Source: Branchipolynoe longqiensis (Eukaryota; Annelida; Polychaeta; Phyllodocida; Polynoidae). Taken from it: DNA of 64,000 bases. How positions within the stretch are numbered: position 1 is the stretch's first letter; every line of letters begins with the position of its first letter. The position numbers were made by a program, and so were the translations under genes. The notes below the pieces were generated by a model that ran no database searches, was not told the DNA's origin, and worked only from the letters and a program-made list of their open reading frames with translations. Location: positions 25,423,363-25,487,362 of the forward strand of contig CM059194.1 of assembly GCA_030323885.1 (NCBI GenBank), read 5' to 3'. Positions 1 through 12,084 of the stretch are shown in pieces.

Positions 1-235
1 ACGTACAAATATGCGTGGAGATTGGTATCGACCTCAGACGGGATGGCCGATGTCCGCGGTTGTGGGTGCGTGCGTTATTGTGTATGCACAGTTGCTTAAA
101 AAAAAGTTATTTGTGCACATCTCATGGCAAAGAGATTGCGGTTTAACTACCCCATTCCCATCCCCACCTAACAACAGGTGAATACAAAGATAGATGACTC
201 ATACCAGGTTACCTTGGATTGAGACCATTTGTACC

Positions 236-565
236 ACCAGATATGGTGGCCGAATCGTTAGTGCGCAGGCTTCCCATGTGGAAGGTCATGAGTTCGAATC
301 CCACCCGAGTCAAATCAATGAATTATCAAATTTATAGTTGTCGCTACTTACCCTGGTGCTCGGCATTAATAAGATAGGATAGGACAAGGACTGGTTCGCA
401 CAGTGTCAGGATAATGTGACAGTGTGGGATATCGGGTCATGGTGCTTGCAGCCTGGTCTACCAGTGGGAAAGCACTATAAAGTCGCCATGAGTGTGCGCT
501 GTCAGAAGTCGGTACCCATCCTGATATGACCACAGATGTTTCGAGGTCGTAAATCAACAAGAAAA
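236..565 (+). mobile_element. tRNA-headed SINE, full-length copy
   Basis: This belongs to the dominant SINE of the window (about 30 copies). The 5' head resembles a tRNA: an A-box-like TGGCCGAATCG, then a B-box-like GAGTTCGAATCCCACC. After the head come a conserved body (GATAGGACAAGGACTGGTT, CAGTGTCAGGATAATGTGAC, CACTATAAAGTCGCCATGAG) and a tail ending in TGATATGACC...GTTG and AAAACTCCAAC-like sequence. No protein is encoded; mobilisation would depend on a LINE. There are two head subtypes: 'GACGCGGTGGCCGAATCGG' and 'GACGGGATGGCCGAATGAG'. This copy has the first. Confidence 0.8.
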
Positions 566-632
566 ACTATTTGCACCAAAGCCAGATATGCACTTGCATC
601 GAAAACCTCTAGATGATTTATACAACTTATTA

Positions 633-847
633 CATGTCGCTACCTGGCCTGGCACTCGGCATTGCTAGGATAAGACAAGGACTGGGTGCATGGTTCAGTA
701 TCAGGATAATGTGACTGAGTGGGATATTGGGTCATGGTGCCAGTGGCATGGTCTCCCAGTGCGGCAGCACTATCAAGTCCTCACGAGTGTGAAGTGCCAC
801 AAGTCGGTTTGTTTGTTGTTTTACATCCGAGTAACATCTACGGCCAA
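633..847 (+). mobile_element. headless SINE fragment
   Basis: Body and tail of the same SINE without the tRNA-like head. The last 40 bases switch to the opposite-strand tail (TTGTTTTACATCC, then ACATCTA), so this is a rearranged or doubly inserted copy. Confidence 0.7.
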
Positions 848-1084
848 TTCAGGACGGGACCACAATTCGGTACTCGTCCAAGAATGTTATTAGTACATAA
901 CACCCCAGCCAACAAAGATCCCACAAAGAGGGACTGGAAGGTGGGTCACAAATCACCCTAGGCATAGTTCCTATGCCACACGCCCAGAGCATGGTGCGGA
1001 GAGGAAATGCCTGGGGTGATGACATTAGTCAACTTAGTTAGAAAATTAGCCACTACGCAGGCTTCTCGCCATTAAAATTCCAGA

Positions 1085-1345
1085 AGCCAATGAAAGCATC
1101 GAATTTTCATAAAAACAACTTTCTAGATTTGATCCTACGTATCAAACTTAGACGAGGTTGCACTTATTGGACATTTATTGCAGTTTTATGTTCCTGAACT
1201 GCACTGCTGTGCTTGAAAATGGGCAGGTAATGACAGTCCTGCATTTCGATCTCACTCCAAAAATAAATTTGACATATGTTCATTTCAAATATCTACAACG
1301 TTAAGCCTTTAATATAAAAGTGACATCAGACAAAAGGTGCAATAA
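1085..1345. mobile_element. degraded TTAA-type MITE fragment
   Basis: It contains recognisable interior blocks of the AGTTGCATAGTCCGAT MITE (TTTCTAGATTTGATCCTACG, CATATGTTCATTTCAAATAT), but both termini are lost. See the complete copy at 39339-39640. Confidence 0.55.
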
Positions 1346-2057
1346 AATGTAACAACGATCGACTTAATTTTTTTATAAATAATTTAAAGATGGCAGAAAC
1401 TAAAATGAGGTATACCTTGTTATGCAAATATTATATAGGATGCAGACAAACACTGATTGTCCATCCGTTACTGATTGTCATAGTTTAATAATAATTATAA
1501 TACAACTACCTAGCTAATTCAGGTCCGACAGTAAGTTACTTGATTAAATCACTTGCAATGTGTTTATTATATATTCTACTCAGTAACCTTATTGTTTCTC
1601 TACTTGCCAGCCGCTCTCTATCTGCCCAGGTTGAAATCACTACTGCTTGTTATACAGGCCCTGAGCCCCTTGGGTAACTAACTGCTCCACTGCTCTAAAC
1701 TATGCTATTTTAACAGTGGGCGATGTCACGTGACCACGCTCATCCCCACTATCTGCCTCACTCGCACAGATTTTTTACTTTAATAAAGGAGCGGCAAATT
1801 AGGTCCACCCAGAGTTCGCTCAACCAACCTTATAATATCTGCCTCTTTAATTGCATCATAATATAAATAATAACCATCGTAGCCATGATGTAACGATATT
1901 TATCCAAATATGAGACAGGAAAATGTCTGCCTGTGGTTTGGAACAACACCTAAGGGTGTTATCTCGTATGCGAGCGTTAACTTTTCTGGAAAATAAATTT
2001 GAAGAAAATAAAAATAATCTACAAATGAAAATAACAAAGAAGCACAATGACGCACTT
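1346..2057. other. AT-rich stretch, nothing recognised
   Basis: I see no coding potential, tandem repeat or inverted repeat here. The short open frames contain no recognisable protein motif. Confidence 0.5.
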
Positions 2058-2111
2058 CTATAAAATATTAAATAAATAGTCAGATTTCCGGTTCATAATA
2101 TAGTGTGAGAC

Positions 2112-2184
2112 TGAGTGAGTGAGTGAGTGAGTGAGTGAGTGAGTGAGTGAGTGAGTGAGTGAGTGAGTGAGTGAGTGAGTGAGT
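2112..2184 (+). repeat. (GAGT)n microsatellite
   Basis: About 18 uninterrupted GAGT units. On the opposite strand it reads as a spurious LTHS-repeat peptide. Confidence 0.97.
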
Positions 2185-2666
2185 AATATGCCACTCTTAT
2201 CACAGACAGGAAGTAGACAATGGCTCTTCCCGCATTCTCCCACTTCACCCCGGCCGATCGCCCTTCAATTTAGAAGTGACACCCCCCCCCCCCCTCACCA
2301 CCACCACCCCCTCACCAACGCCTGCTAGGAGGCTTGCAGGCTTCGTTCACTAGCAAAATATATTATAATTTTATATATTATTAATATTTTAGATATTAAA
2401 TAGAAGCCTCGGCACTTACCATCTCAGCTAAGGTCTTCTTAATCCTATCAACTAAATTTGAATGCTTAGCAGTATCTGTTCCCCTTTCAAATATATCAAG
2501 GCATGAAATAATTATTAAAATTAAAATAAAAAGATACAATATTGCCTACATTAAATAATCTGAATAGTCGATTTTCTACCAATTGTATCACGCTTACTTG
2601 GCACTAGTGAACTGGGCACTTAATTACACGAAATCGTTTTTCACCACAATGACCAACGCCATTGTG

Positions 2667-3480
2667 GTTGGTTCATTGGAGTTTTATGTCCTGGCAACAT
2701 CTAAGGTCAGGCACATCAGGACGGGCACTGAGGCCGTAATCGATTAACACGACCCGGGCGACTCGGGTCACCCGAGCCATCAGAATTTCAAATAGAACAC
2801 CGCGAGTGGAGTCGACAAATACACGTGACGTGTGCAAAACAACCCGACCCCAGTAACCCACCTCTTGGCTGGGGTTTGCAAGGAGCGATGACGTCACATT
2901 TGTACTGGTACCATCCTGCAGAATAACAGCCACCGGTACCAGTCATACATATTTTTTTTTGGTAATAACATAGATTAATTAAATTGAAATATCACTAAAC
3001 TATGCCATCATAAAAATAGTTAAATCATATTTTGCTGTAATTATATCGGCTACTAAAAAAACTAATAAATCGGCCACCATTTTTGTCACCCGAGCGTGGA
3101 GAAGCTTATTCGATTATTCGACCCGAGTGTGCAGGATGTGCGCATGGGCCAAAATGTGGCTCGGGTGACCAGAGTCGATCAATCGATTACGCCCCAGCTT
3201 GTGACAGTGCGCACAAGGCAACTTTACAGTGCTGCCCCACTGGAAGACCAAGGTGCCAGCACCATGACCTAATATCCCACTCAGTCACATTATCCTGACA
3301 CTGAGCCAACCAGTCCTTGCCCTATCCTAATAATGCTGAGCGCTGGCTAGGAAGTGGCAAGTAAAAAATGTTAAGCCATTGGTTTGACTCGACCATGGTG
3401 CGAACCTGTGGGTTCGAATCTCACAATCTACCAAAACGGGAGACGGACACTTCATTCGGCCATCCCATCTGGTAGGCCAT
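2667..3480 (-). mobile_element. SINE split by a 464-bp MITE
   Basis: The minus-strand SINE tail and first body part are at 2667-2731; body and head resume at 3196-3480. The join falls inside the conserved 'GGGCACTGACTTGTGACAG' block, so the copy was whole before the element at 2732-3195 inserted. The head carries a duplicated B-box region (GGGTTCGAATC). Confidence 0.8.
2732..3195. mobile_element. TIR element, GGCCGTAATCGATTA family, copy 1
   Basis: It begins GGCCGTAATCGATTAACAC and ends AATCGATTACGCCCC, giving imperfect TIRs. Subterminal CGGGTCACCCGAG-type blocks recur at both ends. It lies nested in a SINE. A second copy at 51829-52279 is in the opposite orientation. Both keep a short open frame starting MAVILQDGTS, but its C-terminal half is made of TIR sequence. 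Confidence 0.85.
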
Positions 3481-3489
3481 TGAGACACT

Positions 3490-3812
3490 TCACTGACGAG
3501 AACGACAGCCCACTGATGGCGGACTTCGGAACCAATACAGCGAGTGGTAATGGCGGCTTCGAGAATGTTCTGTTAAAGTGTTGCTATCATAATGAAACGA
3601 TAACGTGGCACACACTATACGTGAATCATATACATCGTATGGCGTTTGTGCACATAACAACACATTAACAAACCGGGGGCTGTCCACATTGCGGTCAGAG
3701 CGCCATAACTATTCATGGTACACGCCCCATAGTGGTGGTTCTCGGTACTAACAACGTACAATGGTGGGGGAAACACAAAGTATGTTTAGCCATAGATAAA
3801 AGATTAACCCCA
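3490..3812. other. unassigned sequence
   Basis: Slightly GC-richer unique-looking sequence between a SINE head and a TIR element. Open frames on both strands are short and have no recognised motif. Confidence 0.4.
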
Positions 3813-4907
3813 TACTTGCAGTAAGGGTGAATGACAATGTCGTCTAAAATACGGGCGAAAATAGACAGGATCACGGTTCCGACTGCGCATGCGCTGAAAA
3901 CGGTGTTGGCAGCAAAGCAAATGCGAATTGCCATTGAGTTTGTCGATATGCATAGGGAAAAACTTTGATTTAATTCAAAATGAATAGAAATACATAACAA
4001 TTTGGCATAAACATGTATGCACACATGCAATATAATGATCTGATGAATATAGCTAAGACAAAAGTAGCCATAGTTAAACATTTTGAGCTAAGAAACATAC
4101 AATTCCACACAAAACAATCAGTGATATCCACATCACCATTATTATTTCTTGTTCTAAATATTAAAATGCCAAATGTGTCAACATACACTTGTTTCAGAGA
4201 AATATATAACCAATATCTGATTAACCCTACTCATTTTCTAGTTCTACATATGTCATTAACCATAGGATATAAATAAAAACATCCAATAAAATAAGTAAAA
4301 CTGACTCTGGCTATGGCTATGGCTCTCACACTAGTCTGAGTGCCAAGATTGATCTAAATCTAAATGCACAAGGCATAAGATGTGCATATTATATTGATGT
4401 AAATGCAATGCTGGATAAAAGATTAATATCTTAATTTATTATATATATTTTTTTAGTTAGTGTTCTATGTTTCAAACAAGAGCTGAGATAAGCTGAAACT
4501 CGCATATTTCATAGCTGCACCCAGTGTATTAGCATGTGCAATGTGCTTCTCATGGGTTTGCTTTGCTTTGATGCATCCCACAATGCATCGCGCCGTTGGA
4601 ACAGTGATGTAGTCTATTGCTTTAGTATGGAACAGGAAGTGGAATTCCGGGTTCCAGTATCAAATGGCTAGCTATATATATGGGCACAGAGTTGGTGAAA
4701 TGGAAGAGAATGCAAAAAGACAAGATGGCGATTATAGAATGCTGTCGATTTCACTTTCAAAGTTCATTAAACTACATGTTTTATATTTTCAACTCAAACG
4801 TAGCATGTAAATGTATATGAAGAATATATTTTGCTTCTTAAATTAAGAATTGATGTCCCATATTGCCACTTTTTCTAATGGGTTGTTTTCCACCCTTACT
4901 GCAAGTA
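3813..4907. mobile_element. 1.1-kb TIR element, TACTTGCAGTAAGGGTG termini
   Basis: The left end TACTTGCAGTAAGGGTG (3813) is the exact reverse complement of the right end CACCCTTACTGCAAGTA (4891-4907). The terminal TA may be the target duplication. The inside holds a perfect NRF1-type palindrome TGCGCATGCGC (3884-3894) and a module shared with the 204-bp repeat (ATTGAGTTTGTCGATAT...AATAGAAATACAT). No transposase is present, so it is non-autonomous. A partial second copy lies at 50270-51003. Confidence 0.85.
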
Positions 4908-4951
4908 CAGGGTGAATCATTTATCTAGCTTAGACTAATTTAGGCTCTGGA

Positions 4952-5284
4952 CCAGACGGGATTGCCGAATGAGTTGAGCGTCCGTCTCCCGTGCTGGTAG
5001 ATCATAGGATTCAAACCCATGGGTTCAAACCCTGGTCGAATTAAAACCAATGACGTATAAATTTATAATTGTCACTTCCTAGCCAGGCGCTCTGCATTAA
5101 GATAGGGCAAGGACTGGTTAGCTCAGTGACAGGATAATGTCACTGAGTGAGATGCCAGGTCATGGTGCTGGAAGCCTGTATCCCAGTGTGGTGGCACTAT
5201 AAAGTCACCATGCGTGCACACGCGGTCCCATCCTGATATGACCTTCGATGTTGCCAGGACGCAAAACTCCAACACGCAACCAAT
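4952..5284 (+). mobile_element. SINE, 'GACGGGATGGCC' head subtype
   Basis: Head at 4954, B-box region GGTTCAAACCCTGG, then complete body and a tail ending GACGCAAAACTCCAAC. Full-length. Confidence 0.85.
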
Positions 5285-5460
5285 CGTTTATCTAGACTAG
5301 ACTCGGCGCGCTGCGTTCTGAGATCCTCTACATATGTGCACTATTTATAGAAGCTGTTTCTGTAGGCTACGACCTGGCTGTGAAAGGAAGGGGAATGGGT
5401 CTGTTATAATGGACAGACGGCTACAATAACCCCCACCCACCCTCCGCCAGCACAGTGCAG

Positions 5461-6485
5461 GGGCCGTATGCATAAAGCAGTGTTAGCGTTGTGTGGCATT
5501 AACCATCTAACACCGGGTAGCTATCACCGGCGTTGCGAAGTATTTCACGCCATATGCATGGGCGCCTAAATGGTTTTAGCTATACGTGAAGTTATTTATA
5601 GATTTGGGAAATCCCTCTGAGCCTTTTGCCGGCGAGCACCGCTATTTACTAATATCACAGCCGATTTAGCGGCGGCGGCGATTTGTTTTGGTTACATTCG
5701 TCGATTCGACAATATTAATATCGCCCCCGATTTAGCAGCGGCGTTAATATCGCTTCGATTTTGTGGTTAATTTGACCACATTTCACTTTTTGAGCATGTA
5801 ATTCTGTTAAATATGATAGCATTGAATAGATTTGGGCCTAATATATTGCCGCCGATGCAGCGATTGCCTTCTCCACACACCGGGAACCAGCAAGCCTTAT
5901 TACTGGTGAGCCTGTTGCCGGCGAGCACCGCTATTTCCCAATATCGCAGTCGATTCGGCGGCGATTTGTTTTGCTTACATTCGTCGATTCGACAATATTA
6001 ATATCGCCGCCGATTTAGCGGTGATGTTAATATCGCTTCGATTTTAGGGTTAATTTGATGAAATTTCACTTATTGCGTATGTAATTCTGTTAAATATGAT
6101 AGCATTGAATAGATTTTGCTCTAATATATCGCCGCCGATGCAGCAGCGGCGTTTTGTTTAGTTTACATTCATCGATTCAACAATATTAATATCGCCATCG
6201 ATTTAGCGGCGGCGTTAATATCGCTTTGATTTTAGGGTTAATTTGATGAAATCTCACTTATTGCATATGTAATTCTGTTAAATATGATAGCATTGAATAG
6301 ATTTGGCCCTAATCGGTACCTAACACCCCCTCCTGTAAACCTGCTATGGGCTGGAATTAGAATCTCCAACCTTAAACTCACAGTGTTTGCCTAACACTGC
6401 TCCATGCATAGCGACTTTTCGCCGCTAAACCAGAAATCGTCTTAAACCAGTTTTGGCTCGCTAACGCCGCTCCATGCATATGGCC
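5461..6485. mobile_element. 1-kb TIR element, GGGCCGTATGCAT termini
   Basis: Starts GGGCCGTATGCATAAAGCAG and ends CTCCATGCATATGGCC, with imperfect TIRs. The interior has at least three units of a GCC-rich/AT-rich repeat, marked by TCGATTCGACAATATTAATA at 5701, 5983 and 6172, and by repeated AATTCTGTTAAATATGATAG. The same interior occurs in 15032-15782, so both belong to one family. It has no transposase. Confidence 0.8.
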
Positions 6486-6520
6486 AGAACAAGATCTCGT
6501 TGTCTTATTATAACCTACGG

Positions 6521-6908
6521 CGACCAGACGGGATGGCCGAGTGAGTAGATCGTCCGTTTCCCGTTTTGGTAGATCGTGGGATTCGAACCCTCATCGAGTC
6601 AAACCGATGACATACAAATTTATACTTGTCGCTTCCTAGCCAGGCACTCTGCATTACTAGGATAGTGCAAGGACTGGTTAACTCTGTGTCAGGATAATGT
6701 TTCTTTGTTGTTTTACTTCCTAGCAACATCTAAGGTCATATCAGGATGGTCAGGATAATGTGACTGAGTAGGATATCAGGGCATAGTGCTGGTAGCCTGG
6801 TCTCCCAGTGGGGCAGCACTATAAAGGCACCATGAGGGAGCACTGTCACAAGTCATTACCCGTCCTGATATGACCTTAGATGTTGCCAGGAGGTAAAAAT
6901 CCAACAAC
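6521..6908 (+). mobile_element. rearranged SINE
   Basis: Plus-strand head and body (6521-6694), then about 50 bases of inverted SINE tail (TTGTTTTACTTCCTAGCAAC), then plus-strand body and tail (6749-6908). Best read as one SINE inserted into another, followed by deletion. Confidence 0.7.
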
Positions 6909-7219
6909 CAACCAACCAAGCTCCCCTCCCAACACAGCACAGCACAGAACAAGATGTCGTTGCCGCATATATATAATATATACGGCAACATATCTCGGGG
7001 GGATAGTACGGACCATAGTCCACGGATACAGTCGGGGACGATGTACGGACTGACAGTTCTAAAAATAGCACCCCCACCCCGACCCCCACCCCACCCAACA
7101 GGCCATGACCCGACCTTGACCGTGTAGCCCCACCTCACTAAGCACATCACCGACAATATCATTGCCAAATAAAGATGGCGCAGTTTTTAATACTATAGTT
7201 CTGTGCGCACGTTGACGCT

Positions 7220-7566
7220 CGTGGTTGGTTCGTTGTTTGTTGGAGTTTTACATCCTTGCAACATCTAAGATCATATCAAGATCAGGATGGCTACCGATAT
7301 ATGACAGTGCGCACTCATGGTGACTTTATAGTGCTGCCCCACTGGGAAATCAGGACACCAGCACCATGACCCAATATCCCACTCAATCACATTATCCTGA
7401 CACTGAGCTAACCAGTCCTTGCCCTATCTTATTAATGCCCAGCACCAGGCTAGGAAGCGACAAGTATCAATTTGATAAGTCATTGGTTTGACTCGACTGG
7501 GAACCGATCTCCCGATCTCCCGCGTGCAAAGCCCGCGCTCTACCAATTCGTCCAACGCGCCGGGTC
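7220..7566 (-). mobile_element. SINE, 'GACGCGGTGGCC' head subtype
   Basis: Tail at 7220-7275, body to about 7470, tRNA-like head to 7566 (GCGCTCTACCAATTCGTCCA on the plus strand). Confidence 0.8.
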
Positions 7567-7746
7567 TTGACGCTCGTCGTCAAAGTGAGGCGCGCACACC
7601 TGCAGGACGCCATCTGTTAACACACATTGTTTGCAAGGATCGGGAAAATCGAAATCCTATCGCACGACTGTAGTCGATTGGTCGTTGGTAAAACGGTGCT
7701 CTTGGGGGAGACTGTTTTGCAAATGATTCGTCTGACGGTTTTGTAT

Positions 7747-8058
7747 TTTTGTTTGTTGTTGTTTCACGTCCTGGAAATATCCAAGGTCATATCAGGATGG
7801 TTACTGACTAGTGACAGTGCACACTCATGGCGACTTTATAGTGCTTCCCCACTGGGAGACCGGGCGACAGGCACCATGACCCGATATCCCACATAATACC
7901 AACACTAAGCTAACCAGTCCTTGTCCTTTCCTAAGCGCCAGGCTTAGGTACCGACAAATATCAATTATATAAGTCATTGGTTTGACTCGGCTGGAATTCG
8001 AACTCCTGACCTTCCGCACAGGAAGCCTGAGCTCTACCGATTCGGCCACAGCGTCCGG
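7747..8058 (-). mobile_element. SINE copy
   Basis: Full-length minus-strand copy. The body lacks part of the 'ACTCAGTCACATTATCCTGA' block. The head ends GCTCTACCGATTCGGCCACA. Confidence 0.8.
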
Positions 8059-8121
8059 TATTGACACAAGTAGAGTGGTGTATCCTTAGTCTATAACGTC
8101 GGGTCCGAAGTGGCCGCAATC

Positions 8122-8702
8122 TTAAGGGGCTGTCACATTACGACGCATTGCGCAAACGTACGCTGACATAAGTGATTTCTGGCCGCTACGTCGGGATACG
8201 GTGTAATGTTACGCTTCGTTATGCGCACATCGACGCTCGTTTGGGGGTCGCGGAAGTTTTGTGCATGCACAAAACTTTCGACGTACGACAACGTATGGGT
8301 GTTACGTTGGCTGTACGTTATGTATACGTTAGGCGTACATCGATGTACGTTGTTCACTACGTTGCACTACATCAAAGGCAGTGGAAACCTAAAGTCTGCG
8401 AACTGACAACGTATGTCTAACGCAAGTTTTGCGTTTCTCCACCGTGTCGTGACGTATATAACGTATGAGGCGTAGTTCTGGCGATCAAATAACGTATATA
8501 ACGTTCACCAGCATTCTGCATACGCACTGTGAGCGTAATTCAAGCATTTTTCGCCAGGAGGCAACTTAGCCATACGATATGTATACGTCCAACTTTGCCC
8601 CCCCCACAACCGAAAAATTTGACGCATCTCAATGTAAAAAAGTGATTTTACGCGTTGACCACACGCTTCTGAGATGCGTCGTAATGTGACAGCCCCTTTA
8701 AG
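8122..8702. mobile_element. 581-bp TIR element, GGGGCTGTCACATTACGACG termini
   Basis: TIRs: GGGGCTGTCACATTACGACG at 8126 and its reverse complement ending near 8697, with TTAA-like sequence outside. The interior is rich in ACGT/TACG dinucleotide steps and contains a perfect 24-bp palindrome at 8254-8277, centred on TGCATGCA. The same core sits in 11791-13718, whose termini also match (GTCACACTACGACG). Confidence 0.85.
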
Positions 8703-8767
8703 TCTGGCGCCGATTACCTGGCCTTAGTTCGGCGACAAGTGGCTGAGCACACCAAAGGGATTTCAGG

Positions 8768-9075
8768 TTGGTTGGTTGTTGGAGTTTTACATCCTGCCAA
8801 CACATAAGGTCATATCAGGACAGGTACCGACTTGTGACAGTCCACACTTTATAGTGCTGCCCCACTGGAAGACCAGGCCACCAGCACCTGATATCCCAAT
8901 TAGTCACATATCTGGACACTGAGCCAACCAGTCCATTTCCTATCCTAATGATGCCGAGCGCCTGGATAGGAAGAGACAAGTATCAATTGATAAGTCATAG
9001 GGTTGACTCGACCAGGGTTCGAATCCCATGATCTACCAAAACTGGAGACGGACACTCAACTAATCCTGTCTGGTT
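8768..9075 (-). mobile_element. SINE, somewhat shortened
   Basis: Tail, body and a truncated head on the minus strand; a few body blocks are missing. Confidence 0.75.
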
Positions 9076-9088
9076 GTGGAATGCTTAA

Positions 9089-9560
9089 AGTTACATGATT
9101 CGTTGGCTTTGAATGTTTGCGTTAAATATGTTAGGTTGACAATTATAACCTCCTCTATCTACATTACTACATAGTTTGCATTAAACTTCGCGATAATTGG
9201 ATGGCTTTGGAGATATTTGAAGTGCAAGCAGACAACATAATTTGTGTGTGCGCACCAGTTGGACCGAAGCACAATCAATACATCACTGCTACATTAAAGT
9301 TGCATAGTCTGAAGTGCTTAAATTAGTCCTTTTTAAAAGATAAAAATATTACTTTGATCGTTATAATCTACCATATAGTTAAATTACTTTGAAGTCACTT
9401 TTTTTTCAAATGGTTATCTTTGGAAATATTTTATGTGAAATGGAAATAATGTTGGTGTGTATGGAAAAACTTGACACCATAGGCTTCAGTAGTAACATGT
9501 TCTATCAAATTGACTCATTATTCCCTTCTATGCGACAATAAATGCTTAATAGGTGGTGGC
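9089..9560 (+). mobile_element. two fused TTAA-type MITE copies
   Basis: One copy starts after TTAA at 9085 (AGTTACATGATTCG). A second start, TTAAAGTTGCATAGTCTGA, lies at 9294. Interior blocks (TTAGGTTGACAATTATAA, ACACCATAGGCTTCAG) follow; the right terminus is missing. Confidence 0.65.
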
Positions 9561-9599
9561 CGACTGTCGCTGCCAGTTAAAGGCCAACTTTTATTTTAG

Positions 9600-10135
9600 A
9601 AGAAAAACTCGGCAAGTAAAGTTAGGGATTGTGTTAGTTCGCTGTGTTATTTAAAGGTTAGAGCCGGCGCAGATCTATCAGCGTAAAAGCACATAACAAC
9701 ATGAGGAGCATCCCTGCCCGTTCAATAACTCGACACCAGGTAATGGTGCTGATGGACCGGCATCTCAGTGGGGCAGCACTATGAAGTGTCCACGAGTGAA
9801 CCCGTTTTGAAATAACCTTAGATGTGGCTAGGTCGTACCCCGTCCAGCCCCCACACCCACAACAACAACGACGATAACAATCCTAACCCATCCATGCAGA
9901 TGAGAATACAGAATTAGTTACTCAAACTGTCAGAAGTAGAACGCACATTGCTTGTATGGTTTGAGTGTGGTTGCTGGCACAACAACAAATACAGATTTAA
10001 CCTTGGCGTAAAGGAAAGTATGCGTTCGGACAGTGTATTGTATTTTTAAAACAAATGCGAATATCTAACACTAGTAAGAGCATATGGTATATATCTGTAA
10101 CAAAAGGCACCAATAGACTTATTTCATCTGACGTC
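9600..10135. other. mixed intergenic sequence with a SINE remnant
   Basis: Contains a plus-strand SINE body fragment at 9733-9840 (CATCTCAGTGGGGCAGCACT). I recognise nothing in the rest. Confidence 0.45.
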
Positions 10136-10194
10136 AGCATAGGTATTTAGGTCAGTGTGCGTACAGCTTGGCTGCAGGACAACATCCGATCACA

Positions 10195-10435
10195 TTGCAA
10201 ACTTAATGGCAGTGAGCAATCTTGATACAGAAAAAATGAAATATCTCTAAAACCACACCACCTAGAAACAAACTGATTGGAACACATATAGAAAACATAT
10301 TCAATGAACAGATTATATCAAATTTATAAGGTTAGGGTTCTGCATTTCTATTAATTTTGAATAAAATAGACGTTTTGCACTGCGTGTACCGGCAAACTCA
10401 ACAGCAGTGTGCATTCGTTCTGCAGCCAAGGTGTG
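10195..10435 (+). repeat. single diverged 204-bp-type repeat unit
   Basis: One unit resembling the tandem repeat at 30060-30843: GTGAGCAATCTTGATACAG, AATATCTCTAAAACCACACC, AAGGTTAGGGTTCTGCATTT, ACGTTTTGCACTGCG. No clear TIR was found around it. Confidence 0.7.
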
Positions 10436-10584
10436 CATGCATACACAATGTTTATAACATTGAAAGGAGTCTATTCACACTATTCACGCCACGGCAATGT
10501 TGAAACCAGACCGAGGTCCTTACGCATCTGCGAGGTGCCGCTGTATGAAAAGTAATGTGAATACTTTTTCGTCGACCAATACCT

Positions 10585-11085
10585 CTCGAAATCACTCAAA
10601 TTTGAGGGTATTCATTTTTTAAACTACCATATTCAGCTTTGTATACCTGTTTTCTATCTATTGGCCAATTTTCACGAAGATTGGGTGACCCTTGAATGGT
10701 GATTTTCCCATTCCGTAACTACAATGTGACTGTCAACTTCAAGTCTGCATAGTTATGGTGGTATCATGTGATGCAGCAAGCACTGTCAGCGTAGTTATCT
10801 GTGCAACACAGTTAAACAACTAGTCTTAGTAATTACAAATTAATAAAAGCTTTAAAAGGGTCAATATATATTTTTTAAATATATATATATATTAAGAAAG
10901 TTATGCAATTTAGAATTTAAGAAAAGATTGTCAGCCAAGGCGAGCGACTTTGTTGACATTGCCTACTGAAATGCATCTGATCATCACTCAATCTTCATGA
11001 AAATTGACCAATAAATAGAAAAAAGGTAAGCAAAAATGATTGATAGTTTCAAAAGTGAATATCTTCAAATTTTACTCCTTTAATT
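10585..11085. mobile_element. foldback element with about 110-bp arms
   Basis: The left arm (about 10585-10690: AAATTTGAGGGTATTCATTT, ATTGGCCAATTTTCACGAAG) recurs inverted at about 10968-11085 (CTTCATGAAAATTGACCAAT, GAATATCTTCAAATTTTACT). The spacer is AT-rich and non-coding. Likely a palindromic MITE. Confidence 0.7.
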
Positions 11086-11790
11086 TCTGTAGTAGTTCAT
11101 ACACATCGGCACACAGCAGTGCCTTATGGCAATTTCCAATACCCGACGCGTGATGAGCCTCGTTTTGATGACGAATTAGGTCATGCGTGAATAGTGTGAA
11201 TTGCCTCCAATTTATTATAGCACAATAAAATGCGAAAAATAAAGCTATCTTTGTGGTGTGACACTCTGTATACATAACTGCAACAAGATCTGGTAGCCTG
11301 CTTCCCTGGCCTTTTTAATGGAGTTGATTCATGAGATAAATCTCAAAGACTTTATAATAAAATGTTACCAAACTACCTTCTTAACAACACAAGAAGCATA
11401 TCATACTATAAAGTCCATGGCTGGAATCTGCGGTTGTGTAGGCAGGCTATGGTGAAATCAATACCGGCAAAAAGAGAAAGAAAGAGTATAAAGAGTGAAA
11501 AGTAGAGAGAGAGCCAAGCCCTCAGGTTTATTATTTATAGTGGTACATGGATCTGGTATGGCACACCACCTGAACTTATTCTCCAATGAGAATCAAGCAT
11601 CTACAGCTCCACCAATGACCATCAAGCATTCCTGTGTCCCCATGGTTACAGTGCTCTGACCACCACCACCATGCGTGTGGCTCCCTTGGCCACCACCTTC
11701 CCTGAGCTGAGTGTGTGTGGTGATCCATGACTAACAGAGGGGGAGGGGGTAGTGAGTAGAGCTCCAAATGCCCCTTACACACTATCTGAC
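11086..11790. other. non-coding stretch, nothing firm
   Basis: A GA-rich patch lies near 11470-11515. No open frame with a recognised motif and no repeat arms were seen. Confidence 0.45.
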
Positions 11791-11939
11791 TAATGGAGCA
11801 GTCACACTACGACGTGTTGGCCCGGCGTTGGACAACGCGTGCCAACGTGTTGTGTTTTTGGTCGAAACGTCGGAACCCGCCGGCAACGCGTTAGCACACG
11901 TCGGTACACTATGATTGACAGGTCGCTTTGATACAACGC

Positions 11940-12013
11940 GTCGGCGCGCGTCGCCCAGCGCCGAAAGTTTTGTGCTTGCACAAAACTTTCGGCGCTGGGC
12001 GACGCGCGCCGAC
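11940..12013. repeat. perfect palindrome, 36-bp arms, 2-bp loop
   Basis: Arms 11940-11975 and 11978-12013 are exact reverse complements, GC-rich outside (GTCGGCGCGCGTCGCCCAGC) and AT-rich at the centre (AAGTTTTGTGC / GCACAAAACTT), with loop TT. It could extrude as a cruciform. The central core is shared with 8254-8277. Confidence 0.95.
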
Positions 12014-12084
12014 GTGTTGCGTAGCGCGTTACGGGCGCGTTTGCAGGATGTACAAGCGCGTTGGAGGAACGTTGCTCGCACGTT

